64,000 nt of DNA, taken from NCBI RefSeq assembly GCF_018100795.1, contig NZ_JAGJDY010000007.1, forward strand, positions 1 through 64,000, written 5' to 3'. Shown in pieces: positions 51,640-61,924 of the stretch. The position numbers and the translations under genes were made by a program. How positions within the stretch are numbered: position 1 is the first letter of the stretch; each line of letters begins with the position of its first letter. The DNA is from Alteromonas sp. MMG017. Its GTDB lineage: Bacteria > Pseudomonadota > Gammaproteobacteria > Enterobacterales > Alteromonadaceae. Below the pieces are notes generated by a model. That model was not told the origin of the DNA. It searched no databases and was given only the letters and a program-made list of their open reading frames with translations.

Positions 51640-54243
51640 TTAGTTAGATACAACAGTCTCATCAGTAATAGGTAATACCGTAGCGTCAGACGCAATGTAG
51701 CCTGCTACTTCTCTTTGCATTTCAGCCGTCACTGCCGCACTGGCTGCTGGGCTTAAACTTGATGCATGTGCACCATTGTTAAATAAGACCAAGCCACTTA
51801 ATGCATCGGTACCAGATTGGGTAGTTGTCACCTGCTCTAAACCAATGGTATTAGCAAGAGCTAACTGACCAGACAATGGTAATGATGTACTAACGGGTAT
51901 AACTTGATCAGGCAAGTTTTCTTCACCGCCGTCACCTACCACTGTCATCATATGTACCGGCGTCGTTTCACCAAGCGTAGTGGCATAGTTAGTTGGGTCA
52001 CCAGCGTCCATCACCGTTTGTGCAGCAAATGCGAATTCAGCAAATACCGCATTCACTTCTGCAGATTGTTCATCGCTTAAGGCATCCATAAATGCGCTTA
52101 CCGCACCCACTAACTGTGCTTCTGAAACATCAGTTGTGCCATAAAGCTGAGTTAACAAGGCAACAAACTCTTCAGACGACTGAGATAACAGCAATCCTTT
52201 AATGAGCGGACCAAAGGTAGGAGACTCAAGTAAGAACTGAGCCGCACCGCCTCCAGGAGACTCTAACGAGGCTTGTTTAACTGCGTACATACCGTCTAAC
52301 GCACCTAATGTTTCGCCCATGCTGGTGTTAGCTACTGCGGCAAAGTTACCACCAGTAATAGCACCTAATGATACACCCATGATAGATACACGAGACATAT
52401 CGAATGACACGTTCTGGCTTGCGGTAGCATCAACTACTGCGTTTAAACCTAAACGTAAGCCCAATAAATCAGACACGCTTTGACGCAGGTTATCACGCGC
52501 AGTTGGCAAACTTGCCAAGTTCATATAATGCGTCGCGCTTACCGTTGTTGCATTAATTTCGTCAGTGCCGTCACCGTCTAAATCGTATCCACGAGTACCG
52601 TGAAGTGGTTGGTCGATAGCTACCGAAGCAATACCTGCCAACGACAACGTCCCCGTAATCGCTAACATGTCTTCTTTTTGACTAGTAATGCCGTGAGCTA
52701 ATATTACCACTGGCCAACCCGCTTCAGGCATGCTGACAGAAAAGCCAAGTGCACCCGCAATTGCTGGGTCTGGAATAGTCACCTGCACATCTAGCGTCTC
52801 TTCACCCATGTTTCCGCCAGTCATCTGAGGGAATGGGTTAAACTTAGTGATGTTACGGGCGTTATCTAGCATTTCGCCATCAACACGTAAATCAGATAAG
52901 CCAAGGCTCGAGCACGTTTCGAAGTTCGGACCTGGTGTGGCACTAGCGAGTACTTCGTCAGAAGCCGTTGCTAACACAATACCGCTGTCACAGGCTGCTT
53001 GCCAAAATTCGTTAACCGGCGCGGTTGGGTTTTCTGCGCTTGGAACACCTAGGAAATAAGGAAGCGATACGCTACCTTCATAACGTTGTGCCGCACAAAA
53101 CGGGCCCGCTTCAGCAAGTATGCCAGTTGACACAGCTACAGCGAAATCGTTAACCGCACCCCATTGGGCAGATAACTGACCTGATACAGTACCCGCTAAC
53201 CCAGCACACGTTTCAAGGGCACTGAAGTCAGTGGCTTCGATAACAGGTACTAAGGCTGCTGCCTCAGCAGGTAAACTATCTATACCAACTGAAACTGCAC
53301 CAGCCACCACATCTTCGGTAACTAAGTTTAATGCTTCCATTGCCGTAGGTGCGCTATCAACGTCCCCTACTACAATAACTGGAAGTGCTTCACCTGCGGT
53401 TGGGTCTCCAGCAGCAGCGCGCGCAGCAAACTCACCCACCATCACTTTTTTAATGGTATCGAGTGAATTCTCAATTGATTGGGTAGTGAATGCAGAAACA
53501 TAGGTTATATCTTCGCGCTCATAACCTGCACTAATTACGGGGTTAACCAGTGAGTTCACAATACCTTGAAGCAATAATTGATCATCACTTGATAAAGGCA
53601 GTGTATTGATATCTTGTCGCGTTAAATCCCACGATGTAGAGCCTTGAACCGCCTTACCCGACGAATCTTTCAAAGCAGTGGTCATCACCAACATGTGACC
53701 TTGAGCCGGCTTCAGTGGCTTTAATGGCACAAAGGTGATTGTTGATTCATCAGCAAGCGAAAGTACATAATCTTCACCGTAAACCAGTTGATCGCCAAGC
53801 TTACAACCTGCAGAAGGCGTTGTGATTTGCGCGCAGTCTGGATCGTTTAAATCCAACCCTAAGGTTGCTTCAAACATCAATACACCCGCTGCTAAGGTAG
53901 AAGCGTCTAGCGAAACACCCGCTGGCGTCTCTACTGAAATAGCAAATGGATGCTGAGTTGACCAACCATCTAGTACGTTAAGTGCGTTTTGTGGGTCAGC
54001 GAAGTTTGTTGGATCGTCTACCGGAATGTTAAGGGTATAATCGAAGAAGCCGTCATCCCCAGGCAGCATTAAAAGATCGTTAGGTATATTTAAATCGCCA
54101 CTAGCGGGATCAAACACGATACGTGAAAATGGTGTTTGGACCTCTGTCTCGGCCTGAATATCGGACAGGGTATCATCGGAGCCGCCACAGCCTGTTAGAC
54201 CCAGCGCAAGGGCCACACTGGAACTTAATATGAGTTTTCTCAT
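51640..54243 (-). CDS. VolA/Pla-1-type lipase lipoprotein
   Basis: 867 residues. The lipobox LTGC (Cys near residue 19) gives a surface or periplasmic lipoprotein. The N-terminal Ig-like domain (FSRIVFDPASGDLNIPNDLL) is typical of the VolA/Pla-1/cef family of extracellular (phospho)lipases. The lipase core has the oxyanion strand VILAHGITSQKED, the strand VAIDQPLHGTRGYD, and the nucleophile in SIMGVSLGAITGGNF (near 560). In Vibrio, VolA releases fatty acids from lysophosphatidylcholine. The family call is firm, the substrate inferred. Confidence 0.88.
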   Translation of the reverse strand: MRKLILSSSVALALGLTGCGGSDDTLSDIQAETEVQTPFSRIVFDPASGDLNIPNDLLMLPGDDGFFDYTLNIPVDDPTNFADPQNALNVLDGWSTQHPFAISVETPAGVSLDASTLAAGVLMFEATLGLDLNDPDCAQITTPSAGCKLGDQLVYGEDYVLSLADESTITFVPLKPLKPAQGHMLVMTTALKDSSGKAVQGSTSWDLTRQDINTLPLSSDDQLLLQGIVNSLVNPVISAGYEREDITYVSAFTTQSIENSLDTIKKVMVGEFAARAAAGDPTAGEALPVIVVGDVDSAPTAMEALNLVTEDVVAGAVSVGIDSLPAEAAALVPVIEATDFSALETCAGLAGTVSGQLSAQWGAVNDFAVAVSTGILAEAGPFCAAQRYEGSVSLPYFLGVPSAENPTAPVNEFWQAACDSGIVLATASDEVLASATPGPNFETCSSLGLSDLRVDGEMLDNARNITKFNPFPQMTGGNMGEETLDVQVTIPDPAIAGALGFSVSMPEAGWPVVILAHGITSQKEDMLAITGTLSLAGIASVAIDQPLHGTRGYDLDGDGTDEINATTVSATHYMNLASLPTARDNLRQSVSDLLGLRLGLNAVVDATASQNVSFDMSRVSIMGVSLGAITGGNFAAVANTSMGETLGALDGMYAVKQASLESPGGGAAQFLLESPTFGPLIKGLLLSQSSEEFVALLTQLYGTTDVSEAQLVGAVSAFMDALSDEQSAEVNAVFAEFAFAAQTVMDAGDPTNYATTLGETTPVHMMTVVGDGGEENLPDQVIPVSTSLPLSGQLALANTIGLEQVTTTQSGTDALSGLVLFNNGAHASSLSPAASAAVTAEMQREVAGYIASDATVLPITDETVVSN

Positions 54244-54559
54244 TCTTACTCCCTACAAGCATTGTTGTTATTCTGTGTATCTAAAACTCGCATTGCTTGT
54301 AAGATGGCACCTTTAAAGCCTTGTTCTTACTGCAAACTCACCGAGTTTCAAACATGTTAGACCAGTTGTATCTCCCTCAATCTTATTAACTTTGTTGCAA
54401 CTTTGCAAAGTTTTGTTAACGCTAAATGTTATTTTTTTTTACGTTTGGCGTTTTTATACTTCGAAAGTTTTACTTATTGCCCAGTGTGAGTATCATCTGC
54501 ACCTATATAATATGAACCTATTGTGCACAAAAACACATGCGAATTTTTTAAGGATACTG
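54244..54559. other. Divergent regulatory region between lipase and yciK
   Basis: 316 bases with no supported gene. The longest frame that could extend yciK upstream has no ribosome binding site and is hydrophobic by chance. The region holds the perfect palindrome at 54399-54412 and the overlapping GTTGCAAC palindrome. Confidence 0.5.
54399..54412. promoter_or_regulatory. Perfect 14-bp palindrome, operator candidate
   Basis: AACTTTGCAAAGTT reads the same on both strands. It is preceded by an overlapping palindrome GTTGCAAC (54394-54401) and flanked by ttaac and gttaac copies. It lies about 155 bases upstream of the lipase start and 147 bases upstream of yciK, a good place for a shared operator. 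Confidence 0.5.
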
Positions 54560-55327
54560 ATGAACGATTATCAAGCCCCTGCCGATTTATTAAAGGGTAA
54601 AGTCATTCTTATCACGGGTGCTGGCGATGGCATCGGTGCTCAAGCCGCTCGAACATACGCAAAACATGGCGCAACCTGTATTTTATTAGGCAGAACCGTC
54701 TCTAAGTTAGAAGCCGTTTATGACGAAATCGTAAATGCTGGGAGTGTTGGGAATGCTGAGCCGGCACCAGAACCTGCAATAGTACCTTTAGATATAAAAG
54801 GCGCAACACCGTCACACTATCAGCAAATGACACAAACCATTATAGACCAATTCGGTAAACTAGATGGCGTATTGCACAACGCTTCGGTGCTTGGACATTT
54901 AAGCTCATTTAAAGATATTGAGCAGCAAGAATGGCTTGATGTGATGCAAACCAATGTAAATGGTACGGTGTTTTTAACTCAAGCATTAATACCTGCCCTT
55001 GAAAAAGCTGACAATGCATCGGTTATTTTCACTACCTCTAGCGTTGGGCGCAAAGGTCGGGCGTTTTGGGGAACGTATGCGGTATCTAAATTCGCTACAG
55101 AAGGTGTTATGCAGACATTAGCTGACGAGTATCAAAATAAGTCGCTACGCTTTAACTGTATTAACCCAGGCGGCACACGTACTAATATGCGGGCACAGGC
55201 TTTTCCAGCTGAAAACCCTGATACATTGAAAACACCTGCCGACATCATGCCTATGTATCTTTACCTCATGGGTAACGACAGTATTGATGTAAATGGTCAA
55301 TCTCTTGATTGCCAACCTAAGCGCTAG
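54560..55327 (+). CDS. yciK: YciK-family short-chain dehydrogenase
   Basis: About 255 residues from ATG 54560, with AAGGA six bases upstream. The SDR nucleotide motif TGAGDGIGAQAARTYAKHGA is near the start, followed by LHNASVLGHLSSF, the catalytic Ser-Tyr-Lys in TTSSVGRKGRAFWGTYAVSK, and INPGGTRTNMRAQAFP, which is specific to the YciK branch. An insertion rich in Pro and Ala (VGNAEPAPEPAIVPLD) follows the second strand. An NAD(P)-dependent oxidoreductase; substrate unknown. Confidence 0.9.
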   Translation: MNDYQAPADLLKGKVILITGAGDGIGAQAARTYAKHGATCILLGRTVSKLEAVYDEIVNAGSVGNAEPAPEPAIVPLDIKGATPSHYQQMTQTIIDQFGKLDGVLHNASVLGHLSSFKDIEQQEWLDVMQTNVNGTVFLTQALIPALEKADNASVIFTTSSVGRKGRAFWGTYAVSKFATEGVMQTLADEYQNKSLRFNCINPGGTRTNMRAQAFPAENPDTLKTPADIMPMYLYLMGNDSIDVNGQSLDCQPKR

Positions 55328-55361
55328 CGCAAAAGATAACAATCAACATATACCTAAAGAA

Positions 55362-55386
55362 AAAGCCGCGTAAAACGCGGCTTTTT
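55362..55386. terminator. Bidirectional terminator between yciK and glnS
   Basis: AAAGCCGCG and CGCGGCTTTTT form a stem with a taaaa loop, with A on the left and T on the right. Both convergent genes end close by. Confidence 0.88.
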
Positions 55387-55487
55387 ATGTTGAACCTTTG
55401 TGTTTAGCCTAGCGCACTTCATTGAGTGCGCTAGTAACGGGCTAAAACAGTCACTATTCCAGTGACAATATTAGCGACTATCAAGCT

Positions 55488-57155
55488 TTAGTCGCCTATT
55501 TTAGCCCAAGTATCACGTAACCCTACTGTGCGGTTAAACACAGGCTTATCGTCAGTACTGTCGGCATCTAAGCAAAAATAACCTGTACGCTCAAACTGCC
55601 ATGCACCTGCTTCAGATCCTCGCTTGGCAAGCCCAGCTTCTGCCCAACCAGTTAGCACCGTTAATGACTCAGGATTTATCACATCGGTAAAGTTCTCTTC
55701 AGCGGCTGGATTTGGTACGTTGAACAAGCGATCGTACAACCTAAATTCAGCTTGCTGCGCAGTACCGGCATCAACCCAATGGATCACGCCTTTAACCTTG
55801 CGGCCATCGGCGGGATCTTTACCTAAAGTGTCAGCATCATAAGTACAGTAAACAGTGGTTACGTTACCTTCTGCATCTTTTTCTACACGGTTAGCTTTAA
55901 CCACGTACGCATTACGCAAACGTACTTCTTTATCTAGCACTAAACGCTTGAACTTTTTGTTTGCTGATTCGCGAAAATCTTCTGCTTCAATCCAAATTTC
56001 ACGACCAAAACTAATTTCGCGAGTACCCATAGACTCATCACTTGGATGATTCGGCGCTACTAAGGTTTCGCTGTCGTTTTCTGGGTAGTTTTCAATAACC
56101 AGCTTAATCGGATCTAGTACTGCCATTGCACGAGGTGCGTTCACGTTTAAGTCTTCACGAACACACGCCTCTAACATGGACATTTCAACCATGTTGTCCA
56201 TTTTAGTCACGCCAATACGTTTACAAAATTCACGTACCGAACCCGCGGTGTAACCACGGCGGCGTAAACCTGCAACGGTGGGCATTCGAGGGTCGTCCCA
56301 CCCGCTAACGTGATTTTCTTCAACCAATTGAATTAAGCGGCGTTTGCTTAACACAGTGTATTCAAGGTTAAGACGTGAAAATTCATACTGACGTGGCGTG
56401 CTATCAATAGTGATATTTTCAATTACCCAATCATACAAACGGCGGTTGTCTTGGAACTCCAAGGTACACAACGAGTGCGTAATGCCTTCTATTGCATCCG
56501 AAATACAGTGCGTGAAGTCGTACATAGGGTACACACACCACTTATCACCTGTTTGATGATGATGAGCAAATTTAACGCGGTAAATTACCGGGTCACGCAT
56601 GCACATAAAAGGTGAAGCCATGTCAATTTTGGCACGAAGGCTACACTCACCTTCTTTATATTCGCCCGCTGTCATTTTAGCGAATTCGCGTTGATTGGTT
56701 TCAACGTCGGTATCACGGTATGGGCTGTTTTTACCGGGCGCAGTTAACGTACCACGTAATTCACGCATCACTTCTTGGGTTGAAAAATCGACATAAGCTA
56801 AGCCTTTGTCGATTAATTCATTGGCGAAGCCATGAAGTTGATCAAAGTAATTTGAAGAGTAGCGCTCTTCACCATCCCATTCAAAACCCAGCCATTTAAC
56901 GTCTTCTTTAATAGAGTTAACGAAAGCAATGTCTTCTTTTGCTGGATTTGTGTCATCGAAACGCAGATTACATGAACCTGCGTAATCTTGTGCAACACCA
57001 AAATTTAGGCAAATAGACTTTGCATGACCGATATGCAAAAAGCCATTTGGCTCCGGCGGGAACCGAGTTTTAATACTCTCGTGCACACCATTGGCAAGGT
57101 CTTTGTCGATGATCTGACGGATAAAGTTGGTCGGACGGTGCTCAGTCTCGGCCAT
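55488..57155 (-). CDS. glnS: Glutaminyl-tRNA synthetase
   Basis: 555 residues, the E. coli length. Class I synthetase motifs are clear: [22 protein letters not shown] (HIGH) near residue 35, the VLSKRRL loop in place of KMSKS near residue 268, and the C-terminal anticodon-binding beta barrels with [21 protein letters not shown]. It charges tRNA-Gln and is essential. A perfect palindrome TTAACGTTAA sits at 57181-57190, 26 bases before its start. Confidence 0.96.
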   Translation of the reverse strand: MAETEHRPTNFIRQIIDKDLANGVHESIKTRFPPEPNGFLHIGHAKSICLNFGVAQDYAGSCNLRFDDTNPAKEDIAFVNSIKEDVKWLGFEWDGEERYSSNYFDQLHGFANELIDKGLAYVDFSTQEVMRELRGTLTAPGKNSPYRDTDVETNQREFAKMTAGEYKEGECSLRAKIDMASPFMCMRDPVIYRVKFAHHHQTGDKWCVYPMYDFTHCISDAIEGITHSLCTLEFQDNRRLYDWVIENITIDSTPRQYEFSRLNLEYTVLSKRRLIQLVEENHVSGWDDPRMPTVAGLRRRGYTAGSVREFCKRIGVTKMDNMVEMSMLEACVREDLNVNAPRAMAVLDPIKLVIENYPENDSETLVAPNHPSDESMGTREISFGREIWIEAEDFRESANKKFKRLVLDKEVRLRNAYVVKANRVEKDAEGNVTTVYCTYDADTLGKDPADGRKVKGVIHWVDAGTAQQAEFRLYDRLFNVPNPAAEENFTDVINPESLTVLTGWAEAGLAKRGSEAGAWQFERTGYFCLDADSTDDKPVFNRTVGLRDTWAKIGD

Positions 57156-57434
57156 TCGCGTGTTCCCCTTAGCGTTTGAATTAACGTTAAAAAATAATCT
57201 TAACGTGTAAAATTAATAAATATTATGAATTAGTATAACACTGACCTAAAACCGACAACCACGTTTTATTACACCTAGCCTTACAAGTGATTAGTTTTAA
57301 TGCGATGAAACAGTTTTTTATCGTCACTAGTATTAAAAAACAGCATGCGAATAGCAAAAAAAGCGTGGTTAGAAGAAAGTATGGTATCTTTCTTCTTGTC
57401 GACAACTCGGTCGTAGCAGACAAACATGGTGCCC

Positions 57435-58475
57435 ATGAAAGAAAAAGCAACCTCTTTTGATATTGCACATTTGGCAGGCGTTTCTCAATCAACAGTATCA
57501 AGAGCGCTAAATAATAGCCCTTTGGTAAATCAAGAAACCCGTGATCGGGTTCAGCGTATAGCTCGCGAACTTAATTATAAAGTTGACAAGAATGCCAGTA
57601 ATTTACGCAAACAAAAAAGTAGTACCATCGCGCTTTTACTGTTTGAAGATCCTACCTCAGATGACTCAATGATTAACCCTTTCTTCCTCGCCATGTTAGG
57701 AAGCATTACTCGTGCATGTGCGGCAGCGGGTTATGACTTACTGGTGTCGTTCCAAAATTTGGAAGATGACTGGCATGCAGAATATGAAGATTCGAATAAG
57801 GCAGATGGCATTATTTTATTGGGGTACGGTGATTACACCGATTATCGCAGCAAAGTGGCACAACTTGAGTCACAAGGCACTCACTTCGTTCGTTGGGGCG
57901 CACCCGATGCCGCCCACCCAGGTGTGAGTGTTGGCTGTGATAATTTTCAAGGTGGCTACAGTATTACCGAACATTTAATTGCGCTGGGTAGGACTCGGTT
58001 TGCGTTTATTGGTGATTCCGGCAATAAGGCTCCTGAGTTTATGGCGCGTTTTCAAGGGTATAATGAAGCGTTAACTAACCATAATCTTTACGAAAGCTCG
58101 TTGCAAAGCGATGCCGTTTCTACTGAAGAAGCAGGCTTTGATGCCGTTCAAGGTATGTTGGAAGATGCATCAGGTAAAGGTACAGAATTACCTGACGCTA
58201 TCGTGTGTGCATCTGATTTAATTGCTATGGGTGTATTACGTGCGCTTAGACAAACAGACTTTAAAGTACCAGATGATATCGCCGTGGTGGGGTACGATAA
58301 TATTGCAGTGTCGGCCTTCACAACCCCTGCGCTAACCACCGTTCAGCAAAACACTAAGCTTGCTGGTGAATTACTAGTAAGTACGTTGCTTAGGGCAATT
58401 TCTAACGAAACAGTAGAAGATTTCCTAATGCCTGCTGAAGTCATAATTAGACATTCGTGTGGGGTAAAAACTTAG
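57435..58475 (+). CDS. LacI-family transcriptional regulator (maltodextrin locus)
   Basis: About 346 residues from ATG 57435; an ATG nine bases upstream is in frame. The LacI helix-turn-helix (TSFDIAHLAGVSQSTVSRALNNSPLVN) and hinge are at residues 1-60, and the periplasmic-binding-protein-like core follows, with VVGYDNIAVSAFTTPALTTVQQN near 285. Convergent with the amylase-permease operon, it probably represses that operon, by analogy with MalR-type regulators. A good operator-like palindrome precedes the first operon gene at 63969. Confidence 0.88.
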   Translation: MKEKATSFDIAHLAGVSQSTVSRALNNSPLVNQETRDRVQRIARELNYKVDKNASNLRKQKSSTIALLLFEDPTSDDSMINPFFLAMLGSITRACAAAGYDLLVSFQNLEDDWHAEYEDSNKADGIILLGYGDYTDYRSKVAQLESQGTHFVRWGAPDAAHPGVSVGCDNFQGGYSITEHLIALGRTRFAFIGDSGNKAPEFMARFQGYNEALTNHNLYESSLQSDAVSTEEAGFDAVQGMLEDASGKGTELPDAIVCASDLIAMGVLRALRQTDFKVPDDIAVVGYDNIAVSAFTTPALTTVQQNTKLAGELLVSTLLRAISNETVEDFLMPAEVIIRHSCGVKT

Positions 58476-58581
58476 CTTTCTAAGGCTGAACAGCAAGACT
58501 AGTAGACCAGACTCACTAGCGAGTCTATCTAAAAATACTTGAATACCCCGCTAAGACATAATTTGTAAATATTATAAAAAA

Positions 58582-58620
58582 GCCCTTATTATTACTATTA
58601 AAAAGAATAATAAGGGCCTT
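58582..58620. terminator. Bidirectional terminator between LacI gene and amylase operon
   Basis: GCCCTTATTATT (58582-58593) pairs with AATAATAAGGGC (58606-58617), flanked by A and T runs on each side. It lies between the two convergent units. Confidence 0.85.
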
Positions 58621-58638
58621 TATATTGTGGAATAAATA

Positions 58639-60396
58639 TTACTGCGCCGACATCTGCTTGATAAGTGCCGCTTCTAGAGCATTTGAATCTAACGCTCCTT
58701 CCCTTACCCATACTTGAACACCATTGGCGGATACTGACGTTGTTAACGGGTCACCAGAAGCCAACTCACGTGTTTCACCAGACAATTGTTCAGTCCATAT
58801 GCCAGCTTGCATATATTCATTAACACTGAAATCAGCAGGTTTATCGGCCTTATTGAGCAGTACCAACGCGGTTTGTTGCGCACTATCACTTTGCAACACA
58901 CGGTAAAATGCGGCTTCATGCCCAGCTAACTCAAGGTTGAACTGCACACCTCGTTGAAGTGCGGGTGTGTTTTTACGCACATTTGCAATTTTAGCCAGTT
59001 CAATAGCAATAGGATGAGACTTTGCGTTGTCTATATTATCTTGGCCGAAGTAATTGCGGTTACCTTGGTGTTCAGACGTACCACGCATAAAGCCAATTTC
59101 CGAGCCCTGGTACACCACCGGAATACCACGAACCGTAAATAACCAGTTATGGGCATTAATAAAACCATTGTCGGTAGCGTTAATACGCGCCATGTCATGG
59201 TTGTCATAAAAGGTAGTTAAATCATAAGGGTTGTTGTAAGGCCCATGGGTTAGATACAAAGTGTCGGCTAAGGTAGCGAAGTCACTTTCAAGTGGCTTTT
59301 CGAAAACTTTCACCATGGCTTCTTGCATTGGGAAGTCAAGCACACTCACCGCGCCATTTTTTGGAAGGGTATGCTGCGCAATAAAGTTCGCATCATATTG
59401 GAAGCTTTCGCCGAACATGAAAAAGTCGGGATGCTCTGCCCTAACCCGGTCTGACATTTCCCGCCAAAAGTCATGAGGTACATGCCTGATGGTGTCGATA
59501 CGAAATGCATCCGCGCCTTGTGAAATCCAGTAAAGGTAACTATTAATAAGATAATCTCTTACCTTGGGGTTTTGATCATCAAGATTAGACAGCTTAACTA
59601 GGTCTGGGTAATCATGAAAAAACTCATGAAGTGGGTTATTTTTTGGATCTAAGTCTTCAGGCGCTAGATTCTGGTGATCAGCAACTAATTCGTCTTCGGC
59701 GTTATAAATTTCACCGTATCCAGGTTGGTCAGAAGGCATGGTAAAGCTTGGCGTACCGTGGTTTGCCACAATATCGAATACCGATTTTAAACCGAAGTTT
59801 TCACGCATTTTTGTGGTGTATTGCTTCACACTTAAATCGCTACTTATCAAATGCTCGTCAGCTTTATAAAAGTTAGTTGCCCAGTAACCGTGGTAGCCCG
59901 TTTTGCCGCCGTCTTTGAATGCGCCACCATAGGTGATTTGCTCATCTCCACTAAATGACTGGTTTGGGTTTTCTAGCACGGGTGTCATCCACACTGCCGT
60001 AAAGCCCATATCACGAATATAGTCGCCGTTGTTCAGTACTCCTTTGAGGTCGCCGCCCATATAGCCGACATAGGCTTTTTCTCCGTCAGGACCTTCCATA
60101 GGTAGCTGCCAAGTTGGAAACTCTCCGCCTTGTGCTTCATGGTTATTACTTGGGTCACCATCAACGAATCTGTCGGTCATCACAAAGTAAATGGCTTCGC
60201 TGGCAAACGGCGTAGTGGTACCTAAAATTGAGACTTGTGTATTCTTATTAGTAGGAGCTGCTGAAGCTGACATGGCGGATTTAGCTTCTGCCTTGGGCTT
60301 TGGCGAATCTGCTGACGAATTAGCACAACCTGCTATTGTGCCTACACCCAATGCAAGTGTAATGGCAACGGTAAGGTTTTTTACTTTATGAATCAT
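58639..60396 (-). CDS. GH13 alpha-amylase-family lipoprotein
   Basis: 585 residues. The signal peptide ends in a lipobox (IAGC, Cys near residue 24). GH13 regions are all present: I in FDIVANHG, II in AFRIDTIRH with the nucleophile Asp, III in FMFGESF with the acid Glu, and IV in TTFYDNHD. It is probably an outer-membrane or periplasmic alpha-amylase cutting starch or maltodextrin. Its start overlaps the MFS permease stop by four bases (ATGA). Last gene of a three-gene operon. Confidence 0.9.
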   Translation of the reverse strand: MIHKVKNLTVAITLALGVGTIAGCANSSADSPKPKAEAKSAMSASAAPTNKNTQVSILGTTTPFASEAIYFVMTDRFVDGDPSNNHEAQGGEFPTWQLPMEGPDGEKAYVGYMGGDLKGVLNNGDYIRDMGFTAVWMTPVLENPNQSFSGDEQITYGGAFKDGGKTGYHGYWATNFYKADEHLISSDLSVKQYTTKMRENFGLKSVFDIVANHGTPSFTMPSDQPGYGEIYNAEDELVADHQNLAPEDLDPKNNPLHEFFHDYPDLVKLSNLDDQNPKVRDYLINSYLYWISQGADAFRIDTIRHVPHDFWREMSDRVRAEHPDFFMFGESFQYDANFIAQHTLPKNGAVSVLDFPMQEAMVKVFEKPLESDFATLADTLYLTHGPYNNPYDLTTFYDNHDMARINATDNGFINAHNWLFTVRGIPVVYQGSEIGFMRGTSEHQGNRNYFGQDNIDNAKSHPIAIELAKIANVRKNTPALQRGVQFNLELAGHEAAFYRVLQSDSAQQTALVLLNKADKPADFSVNEYMQAGIWTEQLSGETRELASGDPLTTSVSANGVQVWVREGALDSNALEAALIKQMSAQ

Positions 60397-61886
60397 TGTG
60401 CTAGTTCCTTATCAGCGACTTCAGCGCCTATTACTTCATGTTCTTTTACAAAAAATACAGCGATGGCGCCCAATAACATTGACGCGCCAGCGACAACGAT
60501 GATGTATTTAGCCTCGTTATCGAACACACTACTTAAAATCCAACCTGCGGTTAAACCAGACACTATTTGTGGTGCGGCTACCGTAAAGTTAAATATGCCC
60601 ATATAAACGCCCGTTTTGTTGGCGGGTAACGCCCCTGCCAACATGGCATAAGGCATAGCTAAAATAGCGGCCCATGCAATCCCTACTCCGATCATTGGGA
60701 TAAGTAACTTCACTGCCCCAAGGGGTACGGTAACTTCAGTTATGAGTAAGTTCACATTCACCATGGTGAGGTCTTGGAAGAAAAGGAAGCTAACATAGCT
60801 TACGCCGCCCAAAATTAACGCCCCGGCATAAATGGTTTTTCTACCAAATTTATCGGCAAGTCGGGCAAGGAATACTGAGAAGACGGCGGCGAATACCGAA
60901 TAAGCAGCAAACAATATACCCACCCAGTCACCGGCTGCGCCTTTAGCGGCTACAATAGCGTCTGGTACTTGTGCCACTGAGGCAATGTGCGCTGGATCCC
61001 ACCAGATTTTATCAACGCCCCAGATATGCTGGGTAATTGCTGGTGTGGTGTATACCCACATAATAAACAGGGCAAACCATGAGAAAAATTGTACAACGGC
61101 AAGTTGTTTCATGGTTTTAGGCATGTGAACAACTAAAGAAAAGAATTCTTTCATCCGCACGGTAAAGGGTGCTTTTGGCGTATTTTCTGGTTCAACGTTA
61201 CTTTCAGCGCTTAGGCCTTTGTATCTATTGTACTCTTCTGGTGAGTACTCTTTGGTGCGAAACACAGTCCAAATTACCGTACCAAGCAATACTGTAGCAC
61301 CAATGTAGAAAGCCCAAATAACAGAAGGTGCGACTTCGCCCATCTGTGCAGTATTTTCAAGACCAACCACGTTAGTTAATACGAATGGCAATATGGACCC
61401 TATAACGGCCCCAATATTGATGAGTAACGATTGGATAGAGTATCCAATGTTACGCTGCGACGGTGGCACCATATCAGACACCAAAGAGCGGAAAGGCTGG
61501 AAGCACACATTAAACGATGCATCCATTAGCGCGACCATCAGCGCCCCCATTAGCATTGGCGCTAAAAAGGCCACAAATAAAGGCGCATTAGGTAATAAAA
61601 TCATACCTAGTACTGCAGCTACAGCACCGGCAAGAATAAAAGGTCGTCTTCGCCCTAAACGGTTCCAGGTTCTGTCAGATGCTGAGCCAACAATAGGTTG
61701 TACAATCAAACCCATGATTGGCGCGACTAGCCAGAAAAGTGATAATGAATGTAGATCTGCCCCTAGGTCGGAAAGGATTCGGCTCACATTGGCATTTTGC
61801 AGCGCAAAGCCAAATTGAACGCCAAGAAAGCCAAAACTGACGTTCCAAATTTGCCAGAAAGAAAGGCGTGGTTGAGTTGCTTGCAT
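60393..61886 (-). CDS. MFS sugar permease (SLC45/MalT-like)
   Basis: 497 residues, twelve transmembrane segments. The first segment FWQIWNVSFGFLGVQFGFALQNANVSRI and the loop GSASDRTWNRLGRRRPFILAGAVAA, with its R-x-G-R-R-R, are typical of the maltose/sucrose MFS permeases (SLC45-like) of Alteromonas, Shewanella and Xanthomonas. It should carry malto-oligosaccharides over the inner membrane. It lies between two GH13 enzymes: 38 bases after the first and four bases overlapping the second. Confidence 0.9.
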   Translation of the reverse strand: MQATQPRLSFWQIWNVSFGFLGVQFGFALQNANVSRILSDLGADLHSLSLFWLVAPIMGLIVQPIVGSASDRTWNRLGRRRPFILAGAVAAVLGMILLPNAPLFVAFLAPMLMGALMVALMDASFNVCFQPFRSLVSDMVPPSQRNIGYSIQSLLINIGAVIGSILPFVLTNVVGLENTAQMGEVAPSVIWAFYIGATVLLGTVIWTVFRTKEYSPEEYNRYKGLSAESNVEPENTPKAPFTVRMKEFFSLVVHMPKTMKQLAVVQFFSWFALFIMWVYTTPAITQHIWGVDKIWWDPAHIASVAQVPDAIVAAKGAAGDWVGILFAAYSVFAAVFSVFLARLADKFGRKTIYAGALILGGVSYVSFLFFQDLTMVNVNLLITEVTVPLGAVKLLIPMIGVGIAWAAILAMPYAMLAGALPANKTGVYMGIFNFTVAAPQIVSGLTAGWILSSVFDNEAKYIIVVAGASMLLGAIAVFFVKEHEVIGAEVADKELAQ

Positions 61887-61924
61887 ATTTTGCTCTATTT
61901 ATTGTTTTACTATGATAATTCGCA

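Noticed and set aside
61393-61818. Plus-strand 141-codon frame over the permease gene
   Set aside because: A shadow of the MFS permease; Ala/Ile/Pro-rich with no family features.
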